Origin: Asanoa siamensis
GTDB lineage: Bacteria; Actinomycetota; Actinomycetes; Mycobacteriales; Micromonosporaceae
Length of the DNA stretch: 64,000 nt
Assembly: GCF_016862555.1 (NCBI RefSeq)
Contig: NZ_BONE01000013.1
Coordinates: 1 to 64,000 of the forward strand
Direction: 5' to 3'
Program-made: the position numbers and the translations under genes
Shown here: positions 1-8,726 of the stretch, piece after piece
Layout: the number at the start of each line of letters is the position of its first letter
How positions within the stretch are numbered: the first letter of the stretch is position 1
Notes under the pieces: generated by a model
Database searches by the model: none
The model's input: only the letters and a program-made list of their open reading frames with translations
Told to the model about the DNA's origin: nothing

Positions 1-1236
1 GCGCCCCGGGACGTCGCCAAGCTCCACCTTGGTTCGACCGACAGCCCCGCCCTGGCGTTGGGCGCCGGAGTAACCGCCCCGGCAGGCTCTGAGCTCGAGC
101 ATCGACTGATTGCGGCGGTCCTCGGAGGGCAATGTTCGGAGGTCGAACCGTACACCGCGAGCGGCATCGCCGGCGACCTGATCAAGGTTCTCGCACCCGC
201 GCGTTTTCTTACCATGGCCGCCGGAGGACAGACAAACTTCTATCGAGTGCAGGTCGGTCACCGGCATGGCCCAGGTGCCATCCTCGAAAGCGCTCGGCTG
301 GTCGCGGAGCAACGCCTGTGCGGACGTGATGCGCGTTTTGAGAGCGTGTTGGGTTCGTTGCGGCAAGGCCCTGGGACATCGATATGGAGCGACACGGCTC
401 GCGCGGTAGCCTCGGTGTACGGTCCTTGCTGGCTAGCGACCGAGATCGCGACAATCGGCGCGGTTGTCTCCGAGTTGGAAGAGATCACTCGGGGATGGCC
501 ACCTCGAGAAGGTGTCCCGTTCGGCCCGAACCCGGATTACGCGTGTCTGGCACAGGCGCGCCTTGGGCGGAACGACTCGACGTGGTGGCAGCGGCAATAC
601 GACATGATCTACGACGACCTGTCGAGGGCGAGTTGGTGTCTGGCATTGATCGCTGTCGCGTCCGAGGACGCGATCCTCGCCAATATCGAGCGACTGGATG
701 CGTTGGCAACGCAACTGCCGAGCGAAGAACGGCAGGCGTTGGTCCTGACTTCGAGCCGGCTCGGTGCGTCGACGATCGGGCGTCGTCTCGAGCCCGACCT
801 CCTGAAGCGGATCGGCCCGCGTTCGACGCTCACCGCTCTGCTCATCGCGCACCACTGCAGCCAGACTCAGACGAGCAAAGAAGGTGCGATCTATCTCGAT
901 CCGATGACCGCACTATCCGATCAGCAGCTCGCCGACATGGGAGCGTTTGGTCTCGCTGGGTGGCCAGCACTGCACGGACTCAGTGCCCGGATGCGCACCG
1001 AACCAACGGATGGCCTGCTAGCCGGCCTGCGGGCGCACGGCCCTCATGCAGTGGTGACGCTTCCCGAGATGGCTACTCCCGCACCGCGCGAGCTGCTCGT
1101 GAAGATTCTCGAAGCTCCTGCCGCGTATCCGCTGGCGTGGCTCCTCGCAGCGGAGAATTTCGTGGCCAGAAGTCACCAAGATCGCCCGTTGTTGGAACTG
1201 GCCCGGGCCGAAAGCTGGTTTGCCGACGCCGCCTAG
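1..1236 (+). CDS. C-terminal part of an unrecognised protein (5' truncated by window edge)
   Basis: The reading frame is open from the first base and ends at a TAG at 1234-1236, so the gene probably begins upstream; TTG at 58 is only the first possible start inside the window. About 411 residues are visible. I recognise no domain. The protein is rich in Leu, Ala, Arg and Glu, has several Trp and aromatic positions, lacks membrane segments, and looks alpha-helical and soluble. By eye its third codon positions are less GC-rich than those of the genes that follow, which may point to a recent arrival. No gene partner is visible upstream. Confidence 0.6.
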   Translation, partial: APRDVAKLHLGSTDSPALALGAGVTAPAGSELEHRLIAAVLGGQCSEVEPYTASGIAGDLIKVLAPARFLTMAAGGQTNFYRVQVGHRHGPGAILESARLVAEQRLCGRDARFESVLGSLRQGPGTSIWSDTARAVASVYGPCWLATEIATIGAVVSELEEITRGWPPREGVPFGPNPDYACLAQARLGRNDSTWWQRQYDMIYDDLSRASWCLALIAVASEDAILANIERLDALATQLPSEERQALVLTSSRLGASTIGRRLEPDLLKRIGPRSTLTALLIAHHCSQTQTSKEGAIYLDPMTALSDQQLADMGAFGLAGWPALHGLSARMRTEPTDGLLAGLRAHGPHAVVTLPEMATPAPRELLVKILEAPAAYPLAWLLAAENFVARSHQDRPLLELARAESWFADAA

Positions 1237-1351
1237 GGCGGACACGGCACCGCCATCTTCGGTCCTCGACCTTTATCGGCTGTGGTCCCCGAGGGAGCAT
1301 GGGCACGTTCGCATGTCGTGGGCGCGACCGTGCGGGCCGTCGTGCCCACCG

Positions 1352-1738
1352 CTAGGACGAGAGCGCCCGGCTCAGGCCGCGGAACTCCGCCACCAGGCGG
1401 TCGTCGCAGCGGACCGTGACGTCGTAGATGCCTGACTTGCCCGCGCGGTGGCGTTCCTGTGCCGTCGCCGTCAGCCGTTCGCCCTCCCGGGCCGCCGAGA
1501 CGAAGACGATCTCGGCCGACGCCGCCACCGTGACCGTGCCCGGGTAGTTGCAGGCGCCCGCGAACGCGGAGTCCGCCAGCAGGAAGACGTAACCACCGTG
1601 GGCCATGCCGTGGCCGTTGACCATCTCCGGGCGGATCGTCATCTCCAGGATCGCGTGGCCCGGCTCGAGGAGGACCACCGACATTCCGAGCGAGGAGGAC
1701 GCCCGGTCGCGGGCGAACATCTCCGTGGCACCGTCCAT
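1352..1738 (-). CDS. PaaI-type hotdog-fold acyl-CoA thioesterase
   Basis: A 128-residue hotdog-fold thioesterase of the PaaI type. These enzymes hydrolyse CoA thioesters, typically phenylacetyl-CoA derivatives, in the cytoplasm. The family signature NGHGMAHGGYVFLLAD sits near residues 43-58, including the conserved HGG turn and the acidic residue that follows. I chose ATG 1738 over GTG 1747 because a TAGGGT -10-like box ends exactly 7 nt before it, a spacing seen at many starts in this window. The gene lies downstream of lacI on the same strand, with a copy of the presumed LacI operator between them. No other phenylacetate genes are nearby, so the substrate is unknown. Confidence 0.85.
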   Translation of the reverse strand: MDGATEMFARDRASSSLGMSVVLLEPGHAILEMTIRPEMVNGHGMAHGGYVFLLADSAFAGACNYPGTVTVAASAEIVFVSAAREGERLTATAQERHRAGKSGIYDVTVRCDDRLVAEFRGLSRALSS

Positions 1739-1745
1739 GACCCGC

Positions 1746-1751
1746 ACCCTA
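1746..1751 (-). promoter_or_regulatory. -10 box (TAGGGT) for a leaderless thioesterase transcript
   Basis: On the minus strand TAGGGT is followed by 7 nt and then ATG 1738, with no ribosome binding site. No convincing -35 element is visible. Confidence 0.4.
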
Positions 1752-1788
1752 TGCGCATTCCGGCATTCGGCGCGCGCGAGCGGCGGCG

Positions 1789-1800
1789 GATAACGTTATC
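1789..1800. promoter_or_regulatory. Second copy of the presumed LacI operator
   Basis: The 12-bp perfect palindrome GATAACGTTATC is identical to the copy at the importer promoter. It touches the lacI stop codon and lies about 50 bp upstream of the thioesterase start. Its central CG and symmetry are typical of LacI-family sites. Confidence 0.65.
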
Positions 1801-2824
1801 AAGCAGGCGGCGCCGGCAACTCGCCCGAGCCGCGGGCGATCAGTTCCACCGGGACCGTCACCGTCTGGACCGGGCGGGACGGGTCCGCCGCGCGGGCCAC
1901 CAGCAGGTCGATCGCCGTCCGGCCGATCACCGCGCTGTTCTGCGCCACCACCGTCAGCGCCGGCCGCAGGATGTCGGCCAGGGGGAAGTCGTCGAACCCG
2001 ACCACCGCCAACCGGCCCGCGTCGGCACCCAGATAGCGCAGCGCCTCGATCGTCGTCGCCACGTTCCCCGTGATCAGCGCGGTCGCCGGCGCCGGCCCCG
2101 ACAAGACGGCGGCCAACGCCGTGGAGACCCGGGACGCCGTCACCACCCCCGGGAAGACCATCCCCGACAGCGGCCCCCCGCTCGCCGCCACGCACGCCCG
2201 GAACGCCGCCGCCCGCTCGCGGCCCGTGAATATCCGCTCGTCGTCGCCGATGTAGGCGATCCGCCGGTGGCCGTGCACCGAGAGCTGCCGGTAGGCCATC
2301 CCGATGCCGGCCGCGTTGTCCGAGAGCACCGCGTCCGCCGACACCCCGGCGCACGGCCGGTCGACCGCCACCACCGGCAGGCCGGCGGCGATCTCCGGCG
2401 CCAGGTAGTCGTGCGTCAGCCCGATCGGCTCGATCACGATCCCGTCGACCCGCCGCCGGCACATCGACAGCACCGCCTCGCGCTCCCGGGCCTCGTCGTC
2501 CTCGGTCGACATGGCCAGGACAGCCAGGCCGCGGGCCCGGGACGCGTCGTCGACCGCGGACAGCACCGGGTGCGCGTCGGCCAGGTTGCGGACCGCCGCC
2601 CCCACCGTGCCGCTCGTGCCCCGGCGCAACTGCCGCGCCCGCTCGTCGGGCGCGTAGTCCAGCGCCGATATCGCCGCCTGGACCCGGCTGACCAGGTGCG
2701 CGCCGACCGTCGGGTCGTCGTTGACGACCCGGGACACGGTGCGCAGCGCGACCCCGGCCTCGCGGGCCACGTCCCGCATGGTCGGGCGCTTCCGCCGCGC
2801 CACCCCGCCCACCCGATCGGTCAT
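1799..2824 (-). CDS. LacI-family transcriptional repressor of the sugar-use locus
   Basis: A 341-residue LacI/GalR-type repressor. The N-terminal helix-turn-helix occupies about residues 14-60 (TMRDVAREAGVALRTVSRVV, then the hinge helix region). A periplasmic-binding-protein-like effector domain fills the rest and ends with the usual GFDDFPLADILRPALT segment. ATG 2824 is preceded by a good AGGAGG 9 nt upstream, so longer upstream readings are not needed. It is transcribed away from the sugar importer operon, whose promoter carries a palindromic site. The simplest model is repression of the importer and glycosidases, relieved by a sugar ligand. A second identical site at its own 3' end suggests that the downstream thioesterase is also controlled. 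Confidence 0.93.
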   Translation of the reverse strand: MTDRVGGVARRKRPTMRDVAREAGVALRTVSRVVNDDPTVGAHLVSRVQAAISALDYAPDERARQLRRGTSGTVGAAVRNLADAHPVLSAVDDASRARGLAVLAMSTEDDEAREREAVLSMCRRRVDGIVIEPIGLTHDYLAPEIAAGLPVVAVDRPCAGVSADAVLSDNAAGIGMAYRQLSVHGHRRIAYIGDDERIFTGRERAAAFRACVAASGGPLSGMVFPGVVTASRVSTALAAVLSGPAPATALITGNVATTIEALRYLGADAGRLAVVGFDDFPLADILRPALTVVAQNSAVIGRTAIDLLVARAADPSRPVQTVTVPVELIARGSGELPAPPA

Positions 2825-2883
2825 CGCCTGATCCTCCTCTTCGGACGCTCGTCGTGCTCGCCCGAGCATCCGGACAACACCCT

Positions 2884-2911
2884 TGACACGAGAACGAAAC
2901 TTCCTATGCTT
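2884..2911 (+). promoter_or_regulatory. Vegetative-type promoter of the sugar importer operon
   Basis: TTGACA (2884-2889), a 16-nt spacer, and TATGCT (2906-2911) form a near-consensus SigA promoter reading toward the binding-protein gene. The operator palindrome starts 5 nt after the -10 box, over the expected start site. Confidence 0.75.
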
Positions 2912-2916
2912 CCGAG

Positions 2917-2928
2917 ATAACGTTATCC
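2917..2928. promoter_or_regulatory. Presumed LacI operator over the importer transcription start
   Basis: A perfect palindrome GATAACGTTATC lies just downstream of the -10 box, where a bound repressor would block initiation. The regulator encoded next door is the obvious candidate. Confidence 0.75.
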
Positions 2929-2976
2929 CACGCTGATCAACTTGACTAGCCCGTACCCCTTCCCCAGGAGGACCCC

Positions 2977-4254
2977 TTGATACGGAAGCCGCTGCTCGCG
3001 GCATGCGTCGCCGGTCTCCTCGCCTTCACCGCCGCATGTGGAAGCGGCGAAGGCGGAGGGAACGAAAGTGGCGAGACCGCGCTGACGTACCTGGTCTTCG
3101 AGACCCCGAGCCTCGACGCGAAGTTCTGGGACGACTCGATCGCCGCCGCCACCGCGCAGACCCCCGGCGTCAAAATCAACAAGATCGTCGCGCCGAGCAC
3201 CGACCGCGACGGATACGCCAAGCAGCTCCAGCAGTCCGGTCAGTTCCCCGACCTGCTGCAGTCGATCACACCGTCCAACTTCGTCGGTGCGGGCCTGCTC
3301 AAGCCGTACGACAAGACCTGGATCGACGCGAACTTCCTGCTCCCGTCGGCCAACTCGCTCAAGGGCGAGGTCTACATCCCGCCGACCAACTCGCAGATCG
3401 TCCCGCAGGTCTACTACAACAAGAAGCTGTTCACCGACGCCGGCATCAGCGCGGCGCCGAAGACCTGGGCCGAGTTCCTCGACGCCTGCGCCAAGCTCAA
3501 GGCCAAGGGCATCAACCCCATCGAGCTCGGCGGCGCCGACCCGTTCGCCGCGAGCATGCCGCTGGTCGGCATCATCAGCGCCGACATCCTCGGCAAGAAC
3601 AAGAACTGGCTGCAGAACCGCTACGCCGACAAGGTCAAGTTCGCCGACCAGGACGTGGTCGCCGCCGTCAGCAAGTACCGGACCCTCGTCACCAGCGGTT
3701 ACTTCGACAAGGGCGCCCTGGGCGTCAAGTACGCCGACTCGATCACCCGGTTCACCACCGGCAAGTCCGCCATGTACCCCATGGGCAGCTGGTTCCTCGG
3801 CTCCGTACCCAAGGACACGGCCGACAACTTCGGCTCGTTCCCCTGGCCGACCGACAGCGGCGACGTCGTCGTCCCGTTCGTCGGCGGCGGCTCGATGGCC
3901 ATCTCCGCGAAGGCCAAGGACACGGCCAAGGCGGAGAAGTTCGGCCAGGCCTGGTCGCTGAACACAAAGAACCTCAAGGCCCTGATCGAGACCGACGGCG
4001 CCTTCCCGATGATCAAGGGCAAGACCCTCGAGGACTACGGCGTGACGGTCACGCAGGTCTTCAAGGACTCGTACGCCTATGTCGGCCAGGACAACAACAA
4101 GGTCAACGCGATCGGTTGGGCGACCAACGACGACGCGCTGCCCCCTGGCCTCAACGACGCGTTCTACGCGGCCGCGCAGGCCCTGTTCACCAAGGACGAC
4201 GTGGCCGGTGAGATGCGCAAGCTCGACGACGCGTGGAAGACCGCCGTTCAGTGA
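2977..4254 (+). CDS. ABC sugar importer, substrate-binding lipoprotein
   Basis: A 425-residue extracellular solute-binding protein of family 1 (MalE-like). It starts at TTG 2977 behind AGGAGG at 2966-2971. Residues 1-20 form a lipoprotein signal peptide and Cys21 follows TAA (lipobox-like), so the mature protein is probably lipid-anchored outside the membrane. Many aromatic residues (Trp, Tyr) fit carbohydrate binding. It captures a sugar or oligosaccharide and delivers it to the two permeases immediately downstream. No ATPase gene is present in the cluster, so a shared MsiK/MalK-type ATPase elsewhere probably powers it, as is common in actinobacteria. Confidence 0.93.
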   Translation: MIRKPLLAACVAGLLAFTAACGSGEGGGNESGETALTYLVFETPSLDAKFWDDSIAAATAQTPGVKINKIVAPSTDRDGYAKQLQQSGQFPDLLQSITPSNFVGAGLLKPYDKTWIDANFLLPSANSLKGEVYIPPTNSQIVPQVYYNKKLFTDAGISAAPKTWAEFLDACAKLKAKGINPIELGGADPFAASMPLVGIISADILGKNKNWLQNRYADKVKFADQDVVAAVSKYRTLVTSGYFDKGALGVKYADSITRFTTGKSAMYPMGSWFLGSVPKDTADNFGSFPWPTDSGDVVVPFVGGGSMAISAKAKDTAKAEKFGQAWSLNTKNLKALIETDGAFPMIKGKTLEDYGVTVTQVFKDSYAYVGQDNNKVNAIGWATNDDALPPGLNDAFYAAAQALFTKDDVAGEMRKLDDAWKTAVQ

Positions 4255-5132
4255 GGAAGAAGCACTCCGGCGAGCGGGGCCTGGCCCTGCTCGCCGCCCT
4301 CGCCCTCGTGCTCTACCTGGTGTTCCTCGTGCTGCCGCTGCTGCTCAGCCTGCGCAGCAGCTTCACCAACGAGAACCCGCTCAAGGCGACGAACGAGTAC
4401 ATCGGCTTCGCGAACTACACGGAGATGGCCGGAGACGACCAGCTGCGGGCCAGCCTCACGTTCACCCTGATCCTGGCGTTCGGCGTGACCGTCGCGGCCA
4501 ACGTCCTCGGCGTCGCCTTCGCCATCCTGCTCAACCGCACCAGCCTGAGCTACCGCGTGATGCGTACCGTCGCGTTCCTGCCCCAGGTGCTCTCCGGCGT
4601 GATCGTGGCGTTCGTCTGGCAGACGATCCTCACCCAGAACGGCCTGCTGAACACCGCACTCATGAAGATCGGCATCCTCGACGAGCCGTACCCCTGGCTC
4701 GGCAGCCCCAACGCCGCGCTCTTCTCCATCGGCGTCGTCGTCACCTGGGTGATGACCGGCTTCACGACGGTCGTCTACCTGGCCGCGCTGCAGAGCATCC
4801 CGCTGGAACTGCACGACATGGCCTCGCTCGACGGCGTCCGCGGCACGCAACGGTTCCGCAAGATCACCTGGCCGTTGCTCGCGCCCGGCACGACGATCTC
4901 CGTCACGATCAGCCTGATCACCGTGCTGAAGCTCTACGACATCATCACCGTGCTCACCGGCGGCGGCCCGGCCAACTCCACCCAGTCGACCGCCCTCTAC
5001 ATCGTCAAGCTGGCGTTCACCAGCGACCGCGTCGGTTACGCGAGCGCCGTCGCGATGCTCCTGCTCGCCTTGTCCGCGGTGGTCGCCCTCACGATCACGA
5101 GCGCCCTGCGCCGCCGGGAGATCTCCCTATGA
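4251..5132 (+). CDS. ABC sugar importer, permease subunit 1 (MalF type)
   Basis: A 293-residue inner-membrane permease with about six hydrophobic segments. It carries the EAA-type loop (ELHDMASLDGVRGTQRFRKI near residues 190-210) that contacts the ATPase. I chose GTG 4251 because it overlaps the TGA stop of the binding-protein gene as GTGA, a translational coupling arrangement. Its stop overlaps the start of the second permease. It forms the translocation pore with the next gene. Confidence 0.92.
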   Translation: MRKKHSGERGLALLAALALVLYLVFLVLPLLLSLRSSFTNENPLKATNEYIGFANYTEMAGDDQLRASLTFTLILAFGVTVAANVLGVAFAILLNRTSLSYRVMRTVAFLPQVLSGVIVAFVWQTILTQNGLLNTALMKIGILDEPYPWLGSPNAALFSIGVVVTWVMTGFTTVVYLAALQSIPLELHDMASLDGVRGTQRFRKITWPLLAPGTTISVTISLITVLKLYDIITVLTGGGPANSTQSTALYIVKLAFTSDRVGYASAVAMLLLALSAVVALTITSALRRREISL

Positions 5133-6049
5133 CGACCATTCCCAGGGATACGCGCGACCGCCCGGCCGCCGGTGGGAGGACCGCCCTGGCACCGTCGCTC
5201 CAGAAGCCCACACCGAAGCCGAGACGTCGCCTGAGCGGGCGGCTGCGGGTCCTGGTCGCGGCCGCCGTCACGCTGCTCTTCGCCGCGCCGATCTACCTGA
5301 TGCTGGTCAACGCGTTCAAGCCGCAGGAGAAGATCCTCGACAACCCGGTTGCCCTGCCGTGGCCGCCGACGCTCGAGAACCTGACCGAGGCCCTCGGACG
5401 ACCGGACAACCTGATCCCGCTCGGCCTGCGCAACTCGCTGATCGTCGCGGTGGTCTCCGTCGCGCTGATCGTGCCGCTCGGCTCGGCCTTCAGCTTCTAT
5501 CTCTCGCGCAGGAGCGGGAAGGTCAAGGCCGCCGTCCTGATCGCGCTCTCCGCGGGCCTGATGATCCCGCCCCAGGTCACCCTGCTGCCGACGATCCGCA
5601 TCCTCACCTGGATCGGCCTCGACCACACCTACCCGGGCCTGATCCTGGCGAACCTCGGCGGCGGCTACCTGAGCTTCGCTGTCTTCGTCTACGTCGGCTT
5701 CATGCGCTCGGTGCCCGACGAGATCATCCAGGCGGCCCGCCTCGACGGCGCGAGCGGCCTGCGGATCTGGTGGCAGATCGTGATGCCGCTGGTGCGGCCG
5801 GCCACCGCGACCGTGGCCATCTTCCTGACGCTGTGGATCTGGAACGACTTCCTCAACCCGCTGTTCATCCTCGGCCCGCTGCAGGGCCAGACGATCACCA
5901 CCGGCCTCTACCTGACGATCGGACAGTACTCAGTGGACTATGGCCAGCTCTTCGGCATCATGTTCCTGGCCGGTGCCCTGCCGGTCATCGGCTACCTCAC
6001 GGTGCAGAAGCAGTTCGTCGCCGGCCTGACCTCGGGCGCCAGCAAGTGA
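5129..6049 (+). CDS. ABC sugar importer, permease subunit 2 (MalG type)
   Basis: A 306-residue MalG-type permease. ATG 5129 overlaps the preceding stop as ATGA. It has about six membrane segments after a polar N-terminal tail of around 40 residues, and an EAA loop (EIIQAARLDGASGLRIWWQI near residues 199-218). Together with the upstream permease it imports the sugar recognised by the lipoprotein. The next gene, a cytoplasmic glycosidase, starts within its stop codon, so import and intracellular cleavage are expressed together. Confidence 0.93.
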   Translation: MTTIPRDTRDRPAAGGRTALAPSLQKPTPKPRRRLSGRLRVLVAAAVTLLFAAPIYLMLVNAFKPQEKILDNPVALPWPPTLENLTEALGRPDNLIPLGLRNSLIVAVVSVALIVPLGSAFSFYLSRRSGKVKAAVLIALSAGLMIPPQVTLLPTIRILTWIGLDHTYPGLILANLGGGYLSFAVFVYVGFMRSVPDEIIQAARLDGASGLRIWWQIVMPLVRPATATVAIFLTLWIWNDFLNPLFILGPLQGQTITTGLYLTIGQYSVDYGQLFGIMFLAGALPVIGYLTVQKQFVAGLTSGASK

Positions 6050-8685
6050 CGGGGGTGCCCGCGCTCGACGACGTGGCGGGGGAGTGGGTCGCCGCCGGCG
6101 ACCTGGGCCACCTGCCGTCGCTGCGCAACCAGCGCGGCCAGGCGCACGTCAACCACGACCTGACCAGCGTCTCGTGGCTGGCCGCCCCGCCGTTCGCGGG
6201 CGGCTACCACACCGGCGTGCTGCGGGTCGACGGCGTCGCGCCGGGTGTGCAGCACTACCTCTGGAAGCCGTGGGGCACCCGGCGGTCCTACCGCGACGCG
6301 CACGTCGCCGTCTGCACCGACACCGCGCTGGCGTACGACGCGGACCGGCTGCTCTGGCGGGTCGAGGTCACCAACACCCGCCCGGAACGCGCCACCGTCG
6401 AGCTGACGCAGGACCTGTTCGCGCCGGTCGGCCATTCCGAGACCGGCTGGGGCTGGCTGCACACGGTGCCGTGGAACGCGTCCGGCGAGCACGACTACCA
6501 CGCGTTGGAGCGCGTCCGGGAGACGACGCGGCCGGGCGCGCAGGGTGCGCCGTACCTGATCGGCCCCGGCCCCCGCCGGCTGCGCCTCGGCCGGCCGCGC
6601 CCGCCGGGCATCCAGCGCGACGAGGACACCGCGCCGATGCTGCTGGAGTACGAGCTGCCCCGGCACGTCAGCGCCGACTGGGTCTACCCGCACACCAGCT
6701 CGGTCCGTGGCGCGGTGCGCGCGTTGCGCGTGGGCGACGGCCGCGCGCTGGCCGGCCCGTTCGTCCTCGGCGACGGCACCGAGCTGCCGCTGGACGCGTT
6801 CGCGCTGACCCCGGGCACCGCGCTGGAGCTGGAGTTCCGCACCGACCAGCCCGGCCACGACGGCGTGCTGCTGACACACGGCAACCACCCGGACTCGCTC
6901 CAGCTCGGCCTCGCCGGCGGCCGCCTCTGGCTGGGCATCTGCGGCGAGCGCGAGACCGCCGACCACCCCCTCGAAGCCGGCCGCTGGCACCGGATCCGGG
7001 CCGTCGTCGACGCGCACGACGCCCGGCTGGAGCTCGACGGTACCGAGGTGGCCCGCACCGGCCACTGGACCCGCCCGGTCCGCTGGCGGTCCACCGTGGA
7101 CAACGGCCGCGTGCACGTGACCGACACCCGCGGCGCGGCCCGGGCCACGTACGCGTTCGCCGGGGAACCGGACGCGCTCGTGCCCCACGGCGCCGGCGCC
7201 CGGGCGACCTGGCGGCTCGACCTCGCACCCGGCCAGAGCGCCGTCGTCGGCTTCACGCTCGCGTTCGGCACGGACGCGACCGAGGTGGCCGAAGCCGCGC
7301 GCACGGCCGCCGCCACCCTGGACGCGGCGTTCGCGGAGACCGCCGACGCCTGGCGCCGGCTCTGGGCCCACGCGTTCACGCCCGGCAACCCGGACTTCAG
7401 CGGGCACCTGCCGACCCTGACCACCCCGCACGCCGACCTGGCCCGCGCTTACTACATGGGCGCGCTGCTGGTGCTCTACCTGCGCAACACCCACGTCGGC
7501 CGGACCGGCCCGGTGTTCCTCACCGGCGGCCCCCGGCTCGGCGCGACCACCACGTTCTTCTGGGACCACACCGAGTGGAGCCGGATGTACGCGATGCTGG
7601 ACCCGGCCGGCCTGCGCGCCTGGCTGCTGGCCGGGCTGGCGGGGCCTTACCACGAGTCGTTCGGCTACGACGTGCGCGGCGGCGGCCCACTCGGCAACTA
7701 CTACGTCTCCAACGAGTACGCGCTCTTCCGGCTCGTCGAGCACTACGTCGGCGTGACCGGCGACGTGGCGTTCCTGGCCGAGCCGGCCGGCGCGTGGACC
7801 GTGCTGGAGCACCTCGAGCGCCTCGCCTACGGGATCGTCGGCCGGCGGGGCACGGGCGTGCTCGCCGACTTCGGGCCGGACGCCTGGCGGGTGCTGGAGT
7901 GCGTGCCGAACTACGTCGACGGGCTGGCCTCGTTCAACGCGGCCTACGTCCACATGCTCCGGTCGTACGCGGACCTGCTCCGTTTCCTCGACCGGGACGC
8001 CGACGCCGACCGCGCCGAGGCCGACGCCGGCACGCTCGCCGCCGCGGTGCTCGACCTCTACGCGGGCGACGGCCGTTGGCAGATCGCGCACCCGGACGGC
8101 CGCGAGACGATCGGGCACGTCCTCGACTTCGGTCTGGTCGCGGCGGCGCTGTCCGGTGACCTGACCGCCGACCAGCGCGCCGAGATGGTCGCCTTCGTGG
8201 TCGACAAGCTGCTGGCCGACCCGTGGATGCGGGCGTTGGCGGCCGACGACCCGATCGCGCCGTTCTCGGACCGGCCCGACCACGGGGCGGGCGGGGCGTT
8301 CGGCGCCTGGCCCGGCGTCACCGCGTACGGCCTGGCCAGGCTCGGCCGGGCCGACCTCGCGGTCGACGTGCTCAGCAGGACCCCGCAGGCTGCCTCAGGC
8401 GGTCTCTGGGGGCAGGCGATGGAGATCGTTGGTGATCGCCGGGTCCGGGTCGCCGGGCGCGGCGTCGCCAACCGGGACTCCATCGCGGGGGCGGCCACGG
8501 CCGAGGCGGTCATCGCCGGCCTCTTCGGCGTGGAGCCCGGTTTCGACGCACTGCGTTCCACCACCCCCCATCCCGACCCGGTCACCGCCCCCGACCTCGG
8601 CACGCTGGAGAACCTCAACCTGCGCCCGGCTCCGCGCCCGGACCTGCTGGCAGCGGACGCGCCTGCGCCGGTGGGAGCCTGCTGA
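6046..8685 (+). CDS. Cytoplasmic six-hairpin glycosidase with LamG-like insertion
   Basis: An 879-residue protein starting at GTG 6046, which overlaps the permease stop as GTGA. It has no signal peptide, so it should act on imported sugars. The N-terminal beta-rich part (about residues 1-240) resembles the N-terminal domains of (alpha/alpha)6 glycosidases. Residues about 255-340 look like an inserted laminin-G/concanavalin-type domain (LELEFRTDQPGHDGVLLTHG, then EAGRWHRIRAVVDAHDARLE). The C-terminal half, about 430-830, is a helical toroid with many Trp, Tyr, Asp and Glu residues (FFWDHTEWSRM, YYVSNEYALF). I cannot place it in a numbered GH family. Its substrate is inferred only from the operon: an oligosaccharide delivered by the importer. 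Confidence 0.75.
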   Translation: MTGVPALDDVAGEWVAAGDLGHLPSLRNQRGQAHVNHDLTSVSWLAAPPFAGGYHTGVLRVDGVAPGVQHYLWKPWGTRRSYRDAHVAVCTDTALAYDADRLLWRVEVTNTRPERATVELTQDLFAPVGHSETGWGWLHTVPWNASGEHDYHALERVRETTRPGAQGAPYLIGPGPRRLRLGRPRPPGIQRDEDTAPMLLEYELPRHVSADWVYPHTSSVRGAVRALRVGDGRALAGPFVLGDGTELPLDAFALTPGTALELEFRTDQPGHDGVLLTHGNHPDSLQLGLAGGRLWLGICGERETADHPLEAGRWHRIRAVVDAHDARLELDGTEVARTGHWTRPVRWRSTVDNGRVHVTDTRGAARATYAFAGEPDALVPHGAGARATWRLDLAPGQSAVVGFTLAFGTDATEVAEAARTAAATLDAAFAETADAWRRLWAHAFTPGNPDFSGHLPTLTTPHADLARAYYMGALLVLYLRNTHVGRTGPVFLTGGPRLGATTTFFWDHTEWSRMYAMLDPAGLRAWLLAGLAGPYHESFGYDVRGGGPLGNYYVSNEYALFRLVEHYVGVTGDVAFLAEPAGAWTVLEHLERLAYGIVGRRGTGVLADFGPDAWRVLECVPNYVDGLASFNAAYVHMLRSYADLLRFLDRDADADRAEADAGTLAAAVLDLYAGDGRWQIAHPDGRETIGHVLDFGLVAAALSGDLTADQRAEMVAFVVDKLLADPWMRALAADDPIAPFSDRPDHGAGGAFGAWPGVTAYGLARLGRADLAVDVLSRTPQAASGGLWGQAMEIVGDRRVRVAGRGVANRDSIAGAATAEAVIAGLFGVEPGFDALRSTTPHPDPVTAPDLGTLENLNLRPAPRPDLLAADAPAPVGAC

Positions 8686-8726
8686 GCGCCGGGCGGCTCG
8701 ACCACGCCGCACCGGAAAGGACACCC

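Noticed and set aside
5992-8283. Long open frame (763 codons) on the minus strand under the glycosidase gene
   Set aside because: It is an Arg/Val/Gly-rich antisense shadow of a gene with clear motifs; such long shadows are normal at this GC content.
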